Shown here: in pieces, positions 44,022-52,753 of the stretch
Numbering within the stretch: the stretch's first letter is position 1
Layout: each line of letters opens with the position of its first letter
From: Armatimonadota bacterium
GTDB lineage: Bacteria > Armatimonadota > Fimbriimonadia > Fimbriimonadales > Fimbriimonadaceae
NCBI GenBank assembly: GCA_020161505.1
Contig: JAIUNY010000019.1
Span: 1 to 59,007, forward strand
Reading direction: 5' to 3'
DNA: 59,007 nucleotides
The notes under the pieces: model-generated
What the model was told of the DNA's origin: nothing
The model's input: the letters and a program-made list of their open reading frames with translations, nothing else
Database searches by the model: none
Translations under genes and position numbers: made by a program

Positions 44022-46433
44022 CTACTTCCCTGCCGCGGCCGTAAACTTCATTCTGGTCAGTTGTCGGATTTGCACCATCGTGAATCCGATGAGAATCGCG
44101 CCCATGACCCAGGCGGCAGCGGTGGCGTAGCCGAACTTGAGATACATAAAGGCATTCTCCCAGATCTCGAGTCCGATCACACGCGTTGCCCGCAGGGGGC
44201 CGCCGCCGGTGAGAATAAAGATGTTCTCCATCGCCTTGAATCCAGCGATGAACACCCCAAGCAAGTTGATGAGCATGAGCGGCTTGAGCCCGGGCAGCGT
44301 GATCCGCACGATCTTCTGCACCCAGTTCGCCCCGTCCAAGTCGGCCGCTTCATAGCGTTCTTCAGGGATGTTTTTGAGCGCAGCGAGGTAGAGAATTGAC
44401 CCCGGCCCCGCTCCCGCCCAAATGCCAGGGATCACAACCGCAAACAAGGCAAGCCGCTCATTTCCGAGCCAATCTGCCGCGAAGGGCACGTGGGCCTGGC
44501 CTGTCAGGTTTGCCCAAAAAGCCAGCGGAGCATCGATCAATGAGTTCAAGATTCCGGTCGGAGCTTTATCATAAATCTGCCTCCACAAGAACGCAATCAC
44601 GATTGGACTCGTCATCGCAGGGAGATAGAACACCGTTCGGAAGAACAGCTTCGCCCGGGGGATTTCGTTCAGAGCAATCGCCAGGATGATCGGCAAAAAG
44701 AACCCGATCAAGATCGTGAGAGCGACGTAGAGGAACGAGTTGAGAAGCGATTTGTAGAAGATTGGCTGGGTAAAGACGTCGATAAAGTTATCCAGTCCCA
44801 CCCATCGTGCACCCTGAATCACGCGATAATCCTGGAAGGCAATCACCAGGCCCCGCAGCAGCGGATAGTACGCCCACACTACCAAACTCAGCACGGCGGG
44901 GGCCAAGCAAAGGCCGATGAACCGCACCACCTTCCATCGCCCCGCTCCTTTGGGAAGTCGATCAGGAATGTCATCAAAAGCCTGGCTCGTCTTTTTGAGC
45001 CCGCGGTAGACAAGCACCGAACCCACCACTCCGGCGACCAACAGAATCCCCAACGCCCAGGCCCGCTGACGCGCCCGAACTTCGGGCGGTGTATAGCCCA
45101 AGAGCACCTGATCCATTTCCGCCTGAACCTCCTTCAGGATGGTCATGGAATCGGTGTCGTAGAGCCGCGCGCGATCCATGGCGGAATCGAGCACGGTGTA
45201 GACCTGGCTGCAGTTGCGACCGTAAGGCTCCGGCTTGCCTCGACTGAATAGCTTCTCGTTGGCCTCCACATAACCCGGATCCACTTTTGCGGCAAGATCC
45301 TCGTAGCCAAACTCTTTGAGCAGGCCGGGGTTCACCAAGTTGGCCATGCCGAAGTCGACAAACTTATCCGTGCTGACGCGGGCTGCTTTCTGGCTGACGA
45401 AGAACTCGATGAACTTCCAGCAGGCCTCCAGCTTCTTGGGATCCTTCACGTTGGCGTTGATCGCCCACATGCCCGCATTGATTTCGTTGTAGCTTCCCGC
45501 TGGCCCGGCAGGCATCGGCGCGATCCCGATGAGCGAAGGCGGAATGTCGCTGATGTTCAGCACCACATCCTGGGAATAGCTGAACCACATGCTCACCTTC
45601 CCTGCCGCGATGTCAGGCGAATAGGTGGCGATGACCGAGGCAGCAGGGCCGTGTTTTTTGCCATCTGCGCCGATCCAGGTGTCCTTGGTGAGTCTTCGGT
45701 AGAAGTCGAGCGCCTTCACGCCCTCGGGCGTCGCGATGCTGGATCGCCATATTCCACTCTTGCCGTCTTCTTGGACGACTTCGCCGCCTGCTTGCCACAT
45801 CAGGTTGATCCAGTGGTAAGCCTGACCCTGAGGGTTCGCGCTGAAGGCAAATCCGGAGCGCCCAGGGGTGCTCTCGGTGATGCGCTTGGCATATTGGTAA
45901 AACTCTTCCCAAGTGGTCGGAGGCTTGTTCGGGTCGAGCCCGGCTTCGCGGAAGTGATCCTTGCGATAGTAGAGCCCCTGCGCGACTTGGAAGAACGGAA
46001 GTGCGTAAATCTTGCCGTTGTAGCTCTTAATAATGTCGAGGATCGTCGGGTTGACCCGCTCCATCAGGCTCGGATCCTGGGCGATCAGGTCATCCAGCGG
46101 GCGGCAGAATCCTTGGTCGATGTAGTTGTAGTACTGGCGAAAGTTGACGTAGAAGACATCAGGCGCGGTATCGCCCGCCATCGACATCAAGAAGTTGCTC
46201 TCCGCTTTCTCACCCGGGAGCTCGAGGCCGCCGGCATTGACCACCCGCATTCCTGGGTTTTGGCGATGGAATTCCTCGAAAACCGCCCGCCGCGCGAGCG
46301 ATCTCGGATCCGTCGCGTTGGGAGAAGGCAACCCAAGCGTGGCTGCCATCATGCGAATGGTGACGGGCTCTTCGGCTTGGGCAAGCGTGGCAAGCCCAAG
46401 CACGATCCAGAGGCAGAGGAGCCAGCGTCGCAT
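44022..46433 (-). CDS. ABC sugar transporter: substrate-binding protein fused to MalF-type permease
   Basis: ATG 46433 follows GGGGAG. After a signal peptide (about 1-20), residues about 22-450 form a family 1 extracellular solute-binding protein (FYVNFRQYYNYIDQG, KIYALPFFQVAQGLYYRKD, TWEEFYQYAKRI). A first membrane helix is at about 460-480 (WALGILLVAGVVGSVLVYRG). A MalF/UgpA-type permease (about 505-800) starts APAVLSLVVWAYYPLLRGL and has the EAA loop EAADLDGANWVQKIVRITLPG. The two parts are normally separate proteins, and here they are one frame of 803 residues. The partner permease and ATPase are not adjacent. The substrate is probably an oligosaccharide. Confidence 0.88.
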   Translation of the reverse strand: MRRWLLCLWIVLGLATLAQAEEPVTIRMMAATLGLPSPNATDPRSLARRAVFEEFHRQNPGMRVVNAGGLELPGEKAESNFLMSMAGDTAPDVFYVNFRQYYNYIDQGFCRPLDDLIAQDPSLMERVNPTILDIIKSYNGKIYALPFFQVAQGLYYRKDHFREAGLDPNKPPTTWEEFYQYAKRITESTPGRSGFAFSANPQGQAYHWINLMWQAGGEVVQEDGKSGIWRSSIATPEGVKALDFYRRLTKDTWIGADGKKHGPAASVIATYSPDIAAGKVSMWFSYSQDVVLNISDIPPSLIGIAPMPAGPAGSYNEINAGMWAINANVKDPKKLEACWKFIEFFVSQKAARVSTDKFVDFGMANLVNPGLLKEFGYEDLAAKVDPGYVEANEKLFSRGKPEPYGRNCSQVYTVLDSAMDRARLYDTDSMTILKEVQAEMDQVLLGYTPPEVRARQRAWALGILLVAGVVGSVLVYRGLKKTSQAFDDIPDRLPKGAGRWKVVRFIGLCLAPAVLSLVVWAYYPLLRGLVIAFQDYRVIQGARWVGLDNFIDVFTQPIFYKSLLNSFLYVALTILIGFFLPIILAIALNEIPRAKLFFRTVFYLPAMTSPIVIAFLWRQIYDKAPTGILNSLIDAPLAFWANLTGQAHVPFAADWLGNERLALFAVVIPGIWAGAGPGSILYLAALKNIPEERYEAADLDGANWVQKIVRITLPGLKPLMLINLLGVFIAGFKAMENIFILTGGGPLRATRVIGLEIWENAFMYLKFGYATAAAWVMGAILIGFTMVQIRQLTRMKFTAAAGK

Positions 46434-46838
46434 GGACTCCCCAGTATACGACACGGAGCTCTCCTCAGCTTCAAATCAAGCGACCCGAAATTAAGGACGC
46501 CCCCCCGTTTCCGAGAGAGCGCCTGTTGTTCGCGTCAGAGAGTAAGTTGTCTTGGCGTGAAGGGTCGGGACCCTCGCGCATCGATCGAGTGGTGGAAAAG
46601 AGAGACGAACAGGCACCGCAGGAAAAGCGGAATCCACTATTCATCCTCTCAATTGTTTTGCAAGGCCACTCGCCTCGACATCTCTACTATAGCGAACTCC
46701 CGGCAATTTGTGCGCGGTTGATTGCACCTTCGGAGAAAACCCGGCAATCCTGGCAGGATTCAAACGAGAAGCCGTTGCCTCTCTTCGAGTAGAGAAGCAA
46801 CGGCTTGCTTTGCGCTCGACGCAGATGCGCGGGAGAAC
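46434..46838. other. 405-bp intergenic region
   Basis: No coding frame here looks real. It holds a small palindrome AGGGTCGGGACCCT at 46561-46574 and the terminator described below. TATACT occurs on the minus strand ten bases before the ATG of the ABC gene, but a promoter there would make the mRNA nearly leaderless. Confidence 0.5.
46769..46806 (-). terminator. Rho-independent terminator of the PEP-CTERM gene at 46839
   Basis: AAGCCGTTGC / GCAACGGCTT are perfect 10-bp arms around a partly paired middle (CTCTCT/AGAGAA). On the minus strand TCTCGTTTG follows. It lies 32 bases after the stop codon. Confidence 0.75.
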
Positions 46839-47417
46839 TTAGCTCTTGCGCTTGCGAGCAGCGATGGCGGCCACGCCGAGACCGAGCAGGGTCATGGTTG
46901 CCGGTTCGGGAACCACGTCGCCGGAGCTGGTCATGGAGGCGGTGTAGGTGTTGCCGTTGGCGCCGATCACAGGGTTCGCAAAGCTAAAGCTGAATTGCGT
47001 GCTGGTGATCGGAGTGAGGCCTGCGAGACCGGAGCCGGAGAACACAACGCCGCTTGCGACGAGATAGCTCCCACCAAGGCCGAACGGTTCAGCGATGTAA
47101 CCATTTGCCAGAGTGATCTGGAAGATCGGGTTGTTGATGTCGCTGGTGTAGTAAGTCACCGTGCCAGCGCCGAGGCTGTTCGCACCCGTGCGGGCGATGT
47201 TCGCGACCATGTTCACGTTGTTGAACGTGAGGCTGTTCGCAGGAATTTGAAGGGTCAGACCGGGCTGAGTCCAGCCTCCGGTGATGGCACTGCCCGTGAC
47301 CGAGAAGACGGGATTGGCACCATTGCCGGACGGATCTTGGTGAGTCGCAATGGTAACGACCGCAAAAGCCGGGGTGACGAAAAGCGCAGCAGCGCTGAGA
47401 GCAAAGAGCTTCCTCAT
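46839..47417 (-). CDS. PEP-CTERM protein, tandem paralogue B
   Basis: ATG 47417 follows AGGAAAGG and begins a signal peptide (MRKLFALSAAALFVTPAFA). The 192-residue protein matches its upstream neighbour over nearly the whole length (TIATH-DPSG, GANSLGAG-VTYYT-DINNPIF, GSGLAGLTPI). It ends VPEPATMTLLGLGVAAIAA with RKRKS, the PEP-CTERM motif. The body is beta-rich and presumably displayed on the surface or in the matrix. It probably arose by tandem duplication. Confidence 0.87.
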   Translation of the reverse strand: MRKLFALSAAALFVTPAFAVVTIATHQDPSGNGANPVFSVTGSAITGGWTQPGLTLQIPANSLTFNNVNMVANIARTGANSLGAGTVTYYTSDINNPIFQITLANGYIAEPFGLGGSYLVASGVVFSGSGLAGLTPITSTQFSFSFANPVIGANGNTYTASMTSSGDVVPEPATMTLLGLGVAAIAARKRKS

Positions 47418-47618
47418 ATTAACCTTTCCTAAAATCAACTTGAACGGGCCGCATTCGGCGCGAACATCACCACTTTACCAAAGGCCGCCGAATCTGTGGG
47501 GTTATTTCGGTCTTTGTAAGAATATTCAAACGGAAACCCGGTAAATGTCCTAGGCTTCAGATTCAAAAGCGAGGGATTTGCGGGATAAGCCCGACTGAAA
47601 GGTCCTACAGAAATCAAA

Positions 47619-47651
47619 AATCGCCCAACCTCACGTTGAAGTTGGGCGATT
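47619..47651 (-). terminator. Rho-independent terminator of the PEP-CTERM gene at 47677
   Basis: AATCGCCCAAC / GTTGGGCGATT form a perfect 11-bp stem with an 11-base loop. On the minus strand TTTTGATTT follows. It separates the two tandem paralogues into different transcripts. Confidence 0.88.
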
Positions 47652-47676
47652 GAAGAGTCCCTTTGGGGGAACAGGC

Positions 47677-48255
47677 TTAGCTGCGTCGCTTGCGGGCAGC
47701 CATTGCCGCGACACCGAGGCCGAGCAGGGTCATCGTTGCCGGTTCCGGAACCGGGTTGCCCGAGCTGGTCATCGAAGCGGTGTAGCTGATCGAGTTCGCA
47801 CCTTGCACCGGGTTGGCAAAGCTGAAGCTGAACTGGGTTTGGCTGATCGGAGTCAGTCCCGCGAGGCCCGAACCGGAGAATTGAACGTTGCTCGCCACTA
47901 GGTAGCTGCCGCTGACGAGGAACGGCTCGGCGATGAATCCGCTATCCAGCGTGATCTTGAAGATCGGATTGTTGATGTCGGTGGTGTAGTAAGTCACCGA
48001 TCCTGCACCGAGGCTGTTCGCGCCAGTGCGGACGATGTTGGCGACCATGTTCACATCATTGAAAACCAAGCCGTTGGCGGGAATCGACAGGGTCAAGCCC
48101 GGTTGCGTCCAAGAGCCAGAAACCAAGGCGCTCGTGACGGTGAAAACAGGGTTGCTTCCAACGCCCGACGGGTCATCGTGAGTGGCGATTGTGACAATCG
48201 CGAACGCAGGTGAAACAGCGCACACGAGTGCGCCCAGAGCAATAAACTTCCTCAT
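47677..48255 (-). CDS. PEP-CTERM protein, tandem paralogue A
   Basis: The start follows AGGAAAGG and the signal peptide is MRKFIALGALVCAVSPAFA. The 192-residue product is closely related to paralogue B, with the same length and the same segments (NSLGAGSVTYYTTDINNPIF, GLTPISQTQFSFSFANPV). It ends VPEPATMTLLGLGVAAMAA plus RKRRS. The two have separate terminators and similar leaders (GTGGGGATTTTCTGAAAT versus GTGGGGTTATTTCGG), so each may have its own related promoter. The function is unknown. Confidence 0.87.
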   Translation of the reverse strand: MRKFIALGALVCAVSPAFAIVTIATHDDPSGVGSNPVFTVTSALVSGSWTQPGLTLSIPANGLVFNDVNMVANIVRTGANSLGAGSVTYYTTDINNPIFKITLDSGFIAEPFLVSGSYLVASNVQFSGSGLAGLTPISQTQFSFSFANPVQGANSISYTASMTSSGNPVPEPATMTLLGLGVAAMAARKRRS

Positions 48256-48458
48256 TGTGAACCTTTCCTAAAAAAGAGTGCATGCGAGCCAACGCGGCTC
48301 ACTTGCTCAACATACCAAAAGATTCAGGTTCCGTGGGGATTTTCTGAAATCCAGACGCCCGGAATGGGACTAAGTCTGGTAATTCATCCAGGTCGAGAAC
48401 CGGAAACCGGGGGCAACGTTCCGCGACCCGGTATTTATCTCGGGAATTTCGACCCATC

Positions 48459-48489
48459 TTGCAATCTTCGTGAATCCTTTATGTATACT
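48459..48489 (+). promoter_or_regulatory. Probable recA promoter
   Basis: TTGCAA (48459-48464) and a perfect TATACT (48484-48489) are 19 bases apart, 38 bases before the chosen start codon. No clear LexA box was recognised near it. Confidence 0.55.
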
Positions 48490-48526
48490 GATGTTCACCA
48501 CTTTGGTAAATCAGGAGAACAAAGCA

Positions 48527-49579
48527 GTGCCCCCCGAAAACAAGCAAGCCCAAGACCGCGAGCGAGCTCTCCAGCTCGCCCTGCAAGAGATTGAGAAGTC
48601 CTTTGGAAAAGGATCCGTGATGCGCATGGACTCCGCGCAATCGGAGCCTGTGGCCGCCATTTCCACTGGGTCGCTGAGCCTGGATCTTGCTCTTGGAATC
48701 GGCGGTGTGCCCCGCAGCCGAATCACCGAGATCTACGGTTCGGAATCCAGCGGTAAGACGACACTGACCCTGCAAATCATTGCGGAAGCCCAAAAGCGCG
48801 GCGGCTTGGCTCTCTTTGTCGATGCAGAGCACGCGCTCGACATCGAGTACGCCCGCACCCTGGGGGTCGATGTGGATCGGCTCTACGTCTCGCAACCCAC
48901 AACCGGCGAAGAAGCCCTGGAGATCATGGACAGCATGATCAAATCGGGAGCCATGGACGTCGTGGTTCTGGACTCGGTGGCAGCCCTGGTTCCGAAGGCA
49001 GAAATTGAGGGAGACATGGGCGACACTCACGTGGGCATCCAGGCCCGCATGATGTCGCAAGCCATGCGGAAGCTGGGCGGCAACGTGAACCGCGCCAACA
49101 CCGCAGTGATCTTCATCAACCAAATTCGAGAGAAGATCGGCGTGATGTTTGGCAATCCTGAAACCACACCGGGTGGACGAGCCCTGAAGTTCTGGGCATC
49201 GTGCCGACTGGAAGTTCGCCGCGGCGAGTATCTGAAAAATGGAACCGAAGCCGTTGGTGCCCGCACCAAGGTCAAGGTCGTGAAGAACAAGGTGGCTTCT
49301 CCCTTCCGCCAAGCGGAGTTCGACATTATTTTCGGCAAGGGAATCAGCCGGTCTGGGGATGTGCTCGATTTGGCGGTTGAGCGAAGCATCGTCAACCGAT
49401 CCGGAACTTACTACAACTATGGCGAAACTCGTCTCGGTCAAGGCCGCGACAATGCCAAGAACTTCTTGGAAGAAAATCCGCAGATCCTGGAAGAGATCGA
49501 CCAAATTCTGCGTAGCCAGCTGGGTCTACCCTCCTCGGTCAAGCCGGGCGCGGCCGAAGCTCTCGTGACTCTGGAGTAG
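48527..49579 (+). CDS. recA: RecA recombinase
   Basis: This ATPase forms filaments on single-stranded DNA for recombination and SOS induction. The start is GTG 48527 because AGGAG lies nine bases before it and the promoter -10 lies at 48484-48489. The frame is open to 48470. The product has 350 residues. Features include [11 protein letters not shown], Walker [21 protein letters not shown], the L1/L2 loops near [19 protein letters not shown] and [13 protein letters not shown], and the C-terminal acid tail. It is followed 10 bases later by recX. Confidence 0.98.
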   Translation: MPPENKQAQDRERALQLALQEIEKSFGKGSVMRMDSAQSEPVAAISTGSLSLDLALGIGGVPRSRITEIYGSESSGKTTLTLQIIAEAQKRGGLALFVDAEHALDIEYARTLGVDVDRLYVSQPTTGEEALEIMDSMIKSGAMDVVVLDSVAALVPKAEIEGDMGDTHVGIQARMMSQAMRKLGGNVNRANTAVIFINQIREKIGVMFGNPETTPGGRALKFWASCRLEVRRGEYLKNGTEAVGARTKVKVVKNKVASPFRQAEFDIIFGKGISRSGDVLDLAVERSIVNRSGTYYNYGETRLGQGRDNAKNFLEENPQILEEIDQILRSQLGLPSSVKPGAAEALVTLE

Positions 49580-49589
49580 GAGCCGTCGC

Positions 49590-50030
49590 GTGGCCCTCGC
49601 GCATGCGCTGAAGATGCTGGAGAAGTCCGCCCGCTCGATCGCCGAGATCGAGCGGGCGCTCCGGGATCGCGGCCACGAAGATGGCGAGGTGCAAGAAGTG
49701 ATCGAGAAGCTCCGGTCGTATGGCTACCTGGACGATCAGGGGGTCGCTGCGATGGAAAAGGAGCGCACCATCGATCGCCAAAAGTACGGCAAAGGCCGCC
49801 TGATCCAGCGTTTGGAGCAACGGGGGATCGAGGGAGACGCGATCTCGGATCAATTGGAGACTCTCACCGACGAGGCCGAACTGAGCCGGGCCATGGCGGC
49901 GATTGAGCAGCGTGATCCAGCGCGATCTCAGGCGGTGGGCAAAATCGCTCGGTGGCTCGCCGGGCGCGGATTCGACGAGGAGATCATCGAAGGTGCCCTC
50001 GACCAAGCCTATCCTGAGTGGAGAGACTGA
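49590..50030 (+). CDS. recX: RecX regulator of RecA
   Basis: RecX binds the RecA filament and limits its activity. The GTG start gives 146 residues of three-helix repeats with typical RecX segments: LKMLEKSARSIAEIERALRD, VIEKLRSYGYLDDQGVA, RLIQRLEQRGIEGDAI, WLAGRGFDEEIIEGAL. It lies directly after recA, a common arrangement, and is two bases before the next gene. Confidence 0.93.
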   Translation: MALAHALKMLEKSARSIAEIERALRDRGHEDGEVQEVIEKLRSYGYLDDQGVAAMEKERTIDRQKYGKGRLIQRLEQRGIEGDAISDQLETLTDEAELSRAMAAIEQRDPARSQAVGKIARWLAGRGFDEEIIEGALDQAYPEWRD

Positions 50031-50031
50031 A

Positions 50032-50946
50032 ATGAGCGACGCGGAACAAGCGCAAGCGTGGGCGAAAGCGCTGCTGCGATGGAAAGAGCAATCGCGCAAC
50101 ACCCCCACCACGCGCACCGTCGCCCTCCCCGAAGACCGCCTGAAATCGAAGCTCATCGGGCGTGAAGGCCGGAACGTTGCCGCGTTGGAAGAATCAACCG
50201 GATGCGATCTTCTTGTCGATTCTCTGCCCGGCGAGGCTCAGGTTGTGTCCTATTCTCCCGAGAGACGCCTCCTCGGGGAGCTGGCCCTGACCAATCTCAT
50301 CCTTGAGGACCGAATCCATCCTGATCGTATCCGCGAATGGGCGGCCGAATCCGAGGAGATCTTGAGACGCCCCGAGTCCATGCGCGCGCTCGGACGAGAA
50401 GCTGTTTTGCTCGGCGGTGGTTCGATGCTCTCAGACGCTCAGTTCGAAGCGATTGGTCGCCTGTATGATCTCACGGAGGCTGGGCAACCGGCCCTCATCG
50501 CGGCGATCGAAGCGGCCCGGCTTGTTGGAAACCTCTTGGGCGACCTGAACTATCCTTCCCCGCCTGCATGCTCCTTGGCTTTCCTCGCTTTCCTTCCTCC
50601 GGGATTCGAGGCGGACGAAGAGCAGGAGATCGTCCTCAACGAAGTACGGAACGAACAGCCGAGCTCCCTAGTTGCGGCAGCCCTCTGCGCCGCGATTGAT
50701 GCGATCAGGCATCGTCCCGGTGCCCGCCGCGAAGGATTGAGTCCCTACCAGGCGTTCACCCACGAACTTCAATCGACACCGGAAGTAAAGCATGCATGGC
50801 TGATGCGTCGAGGCCGAGAAGTCTGGCTCTTCCCGGCGGATCCTGAGCTCTCCGATGAGTCCGCCTCCCGACTGGTCGAAGGCATTCGGAGAAGCTGCGA
50901 GTATCCTCACGCAGTGAAGACCCGCGTCGTGAGGCAGCCCGAGTGA
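50032..50946 (+). CDS. RNase Y-like protein with KH domain and degenerate HD domain
   Basis: ATG 50032 gives 304 residues. Residues about 30-90 match the RNase Y KH domain (ALPEDRLKSKLIGREGRNVA, ALEESTGCDLLVD, LILEDRIHPDRI). The rest aligns with the RNase Y HD and C-terminal regions (IEAARLVGNLLGDL, DAIRHRPGARRE, GREVWLFPADPELSDESA). The HD ligands are gone: where active enzymes have HSIEVAHLAG, LLHDIGKA and HHGD, this has AAIEAARLVG, LAFLPPGF and no histidines. Only the late aspartate (AIDAIR) remains. The N-terminal membrane helix and coiled coil are also missing. A catalytic role is therefore unlikely; RNA binding is possible. Its position before ymdB is the usual rny locus. Confidence 0.8.
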   Translation: MSDAEQAQAWAKALLRWKEQSRNTPTTRTVALPEDRLKSKLIGREGRNVAALEESTGCDLLVDSLPGEAQVVSYSPERRLLGELALTNLILEDRIHPDRIREWAAESEEILRRPESMRALGREAVLLGGGSMLSDAQFEAIGRLYDLTEAGQPALIAAIEAARLVGNLLGDLNYPSPPACSLAFLAFLPPGFEADEEQEIVLNEVRNEQPSSLVAAALCAAIDAIRHRPGARREGLSPYQAFTHELQSTPEVKHAWLMRRGREVWLFPADPELSDESASRLVEGIRRSCEYPHAVKTRVVRQPE

Positions 50947-51710
50947 GCAAATACCGCATCCTATTCCTCGGTGATATTGTGGGAAAACCGGGCCGTGAGG
51001 TCGTTCTTTCCAGCCTCCCCACCTTGATCAACAAACACGATCCCACGTTTGTGATTGTGAATGGGGAAAACAGCGCGGCAGGTGTGGGAATCACACCGAG
51101 CATCGCGGATAGCCTCTTCGAGGCGGGCGTCGATGCCATCACGCTCGGCAATCACGCCTTCAACAAGCGCGAAATCTACGACTATCTCGACGAGGGCCGC
51201 CCAATTGTTCGACCGGCAAACATGCCCGCAGGGACTCCGGGCCGAGGCTGGTGCCATGTCACCGTCGACCGGATCAAGCTCGCGGTGATCAATCTGTGCG
51301 GGCGGGTTTACATGGATAGCTACGATGACCCCTTCGCGGGGATCGACCAGATTCTGAGCCAGATTGAGACGCCTCATATCTTCCTCGACTTCCACGGCGA
51401 GGCCACCAGCGAGAAAATCGCGATGGGGTTTCATGTCGAAGGCAAGGTGAGTGCGGTGGTGGGAACCCACACCCATGTGCAGACCGCTGACGAGCGAATT
51501 CTGCCCGGAGGGACCGCGTATATCACGGATGTCGGCATGTGCGGACCCTGGCCAAGCGTTCTCGGGATGGATAAAGATGTGATTTTGAGGCGGTTTCGCA
51601 CAACCTTGCCCACAAGATTTGAGGTTGCGGAGTCTCCTGGTGTAATCTGTGGGGTAGTTATCGACGTCTTATCCACAACGGGTCGCGCGGTGAGCATTCA
51701 ACGAATCTAA
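50943..51710 (+). CDS. ymdB: YmdB-type metallophosphoesterase
   Basis: Family members are 2',3'-cyclic nucleotide phosphodiesterases (TIGR00282). GTG overlaps the stop of the RNase Y-like gene (GTGA). The 255-residue protein has all the metal-binding segments: FLGDIVGKPGREVV (Asp), VNGENSAAGVGI, ITLGNHAFNKREI (Asn/His), FLDFHGEATSEK and VVGTHTHVQTADERI. YITDVGMCGP is also characteristic. The link to RNA decay comes from the conserved rny-ymdB pairing in other bacteria. Confidence 0.94.
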   Translation: MSKYRILFLGDIVGKPGREVVLSSLPTLINKHDPTFVIVNGENSAAGVGITPSIADSLFEAGVDAITLGNHAFNKREIYDYLDEGRPIVRPANMPAGTPGRGWCHVTVDRIKLAVINLCGRVYMDSYDDPFAGIDQILSQIETPHIFLDFHGEATSEKIAMGFHVEGKVSAVVGTHTHVQTADERILPGGTAYITDVGMCGPWPSVLGMDKDVILRRFRTTLPTRFEVAESPGVICGVVIDVLSTTGRAVSIQRI

Positions 51711-51741
51711 CCGACAAGGCGCAGAACAGGACAGTAACACG

Positions 51742-52734
51742 ATGAAGAGCTGGATGGCAATGGCGAGCGGACTCGCGCTGATGGGCGTGGCCGCAACTGC
51801 TTACGGACAAAACCTTTACGAACCGACGCGCACTCTGCCCGATCAAGGGATTCAGGTGCGTGGATGGGGCAGCGGCACCATTGCCGAAACCGATGAAATG
51901 GCGTTTGAAGGCCCAGGATCGATTCGGATCTCGAGTCGCAACTATTTCCAAGGCGGAGTGATCCGCTACACCAAGCCGATTGACGTCAGCTCAGCCTTTA
52001 CCGATAAGGCCAAGTTACTCCTGCTGACCTTGAACGTACCAGGCTTCTCTGGGTCGTCGGGTGGCCCGACGGGAGCCCCGGGTGGATTCGGTGCCGCCGG
52101 TGGCCCTCCGGGAAGCGGAGATGGTCGAACCGGTGGTGGTGGTCGTGCCGGCGGTGGTGGCGCAGCTGGTGCCGGTGCCGATCTGGGTGGATCTCCGACG
52201 GGAGGCGGCGGCGGAGCAACGGGCGACATTGGCCTTCGCAAACTCCGGGTGGTCGTGACCACGAGCGACGGAAAGAATGCTGAGGCCTATATCGACCTCA
52301 CCTCTGTGGTGCGCGATTCGCGCGGATGGTTCTCGGTGGGCGTTCCTCTTCAGGCGATCAATGGTCTGGCGGCCACGAACAAGCAAATCACCTCGATTTC
52401 ACTGTCCGGCGACTCTGTGGCGACCTTCTATCTGGGTCAGCTCCGGGTTCTGGCGGATAACACTCCCGTCTTCGCCGAGCCCGATGTCCGCGAACTGAAC
52501 TTGGCCTTTGGCGATGAAGTCACCTTCACCGCCTCCGGATCTGCGGGATCCACTCCGGTCAAGTACACGTGGGACTTCAACAGCGCTGACGGAATCCAAG
52601 TAGATGCCGAGGGCGCAAGCGTCACCCGAAAGTTCCGACGCGAGGGCACCTACACCGTGACCTTGACTGCGGTTGACATCTTCGGCTTGAAGCAGCCCTA
52701 CACGACAACCATCAAGGTTGTTGTCAACCCGTAA
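51742..52734 (+). CDS. Exported glycine-rich protein with C-terminal PKD domain
   Basis: A signal peptide (about 1-22, ending TAYGQ) is followed by a beta domain split by a Gly/Ala/Pro-rich insert at about residues 105-160, which includes poly-Gly runs such as TGGGGRAGGGG. The first domain resumes with LRKLRVVVTTSDGKNAEAYI and looks like a carbohydrate-binding-like beta-sandwich. The C-terminal PKD domain (about 245-330) has VKYTWDFNSADGI and REGTYTVTLTAVD. PKD domains are often found in surface proteins. The glycine-rich part would be a flexible linker. It has no lipobox or anchor. Confidence 0.78.
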   Translation: MKSWMAMASGLALMGVAATAYGQNLYEPTRTLPDQGIQVRGWGSGTIAETDEMAFEGPGSIRISSRNYFQGGVIRYTKPIDVSSAFTDKAKLLLLTLNVPGFSGSSGGPTGAPGGFGAAGGPPGSGDGRTGGGGRAGGGGAAGAGADLGGSPTGGGGGATGDIGLRKLRVVVTTSDGKNAEAYIDLTSVVRDSRGWFSVGVPLQAINGLAATNKQITSISLSGDSVATFYLGQLRVLADNTPVFAEPDVRELNLAFGDEVTFTASGSAGSTPVKYTWDFNSADGIQVDAEGASVTRKFRREGTYTVTLTAVDIFGLKQPYTTTIKVVVNP

Positions 52735-52753
52735 ACGCGGAACCCATTCTGTT

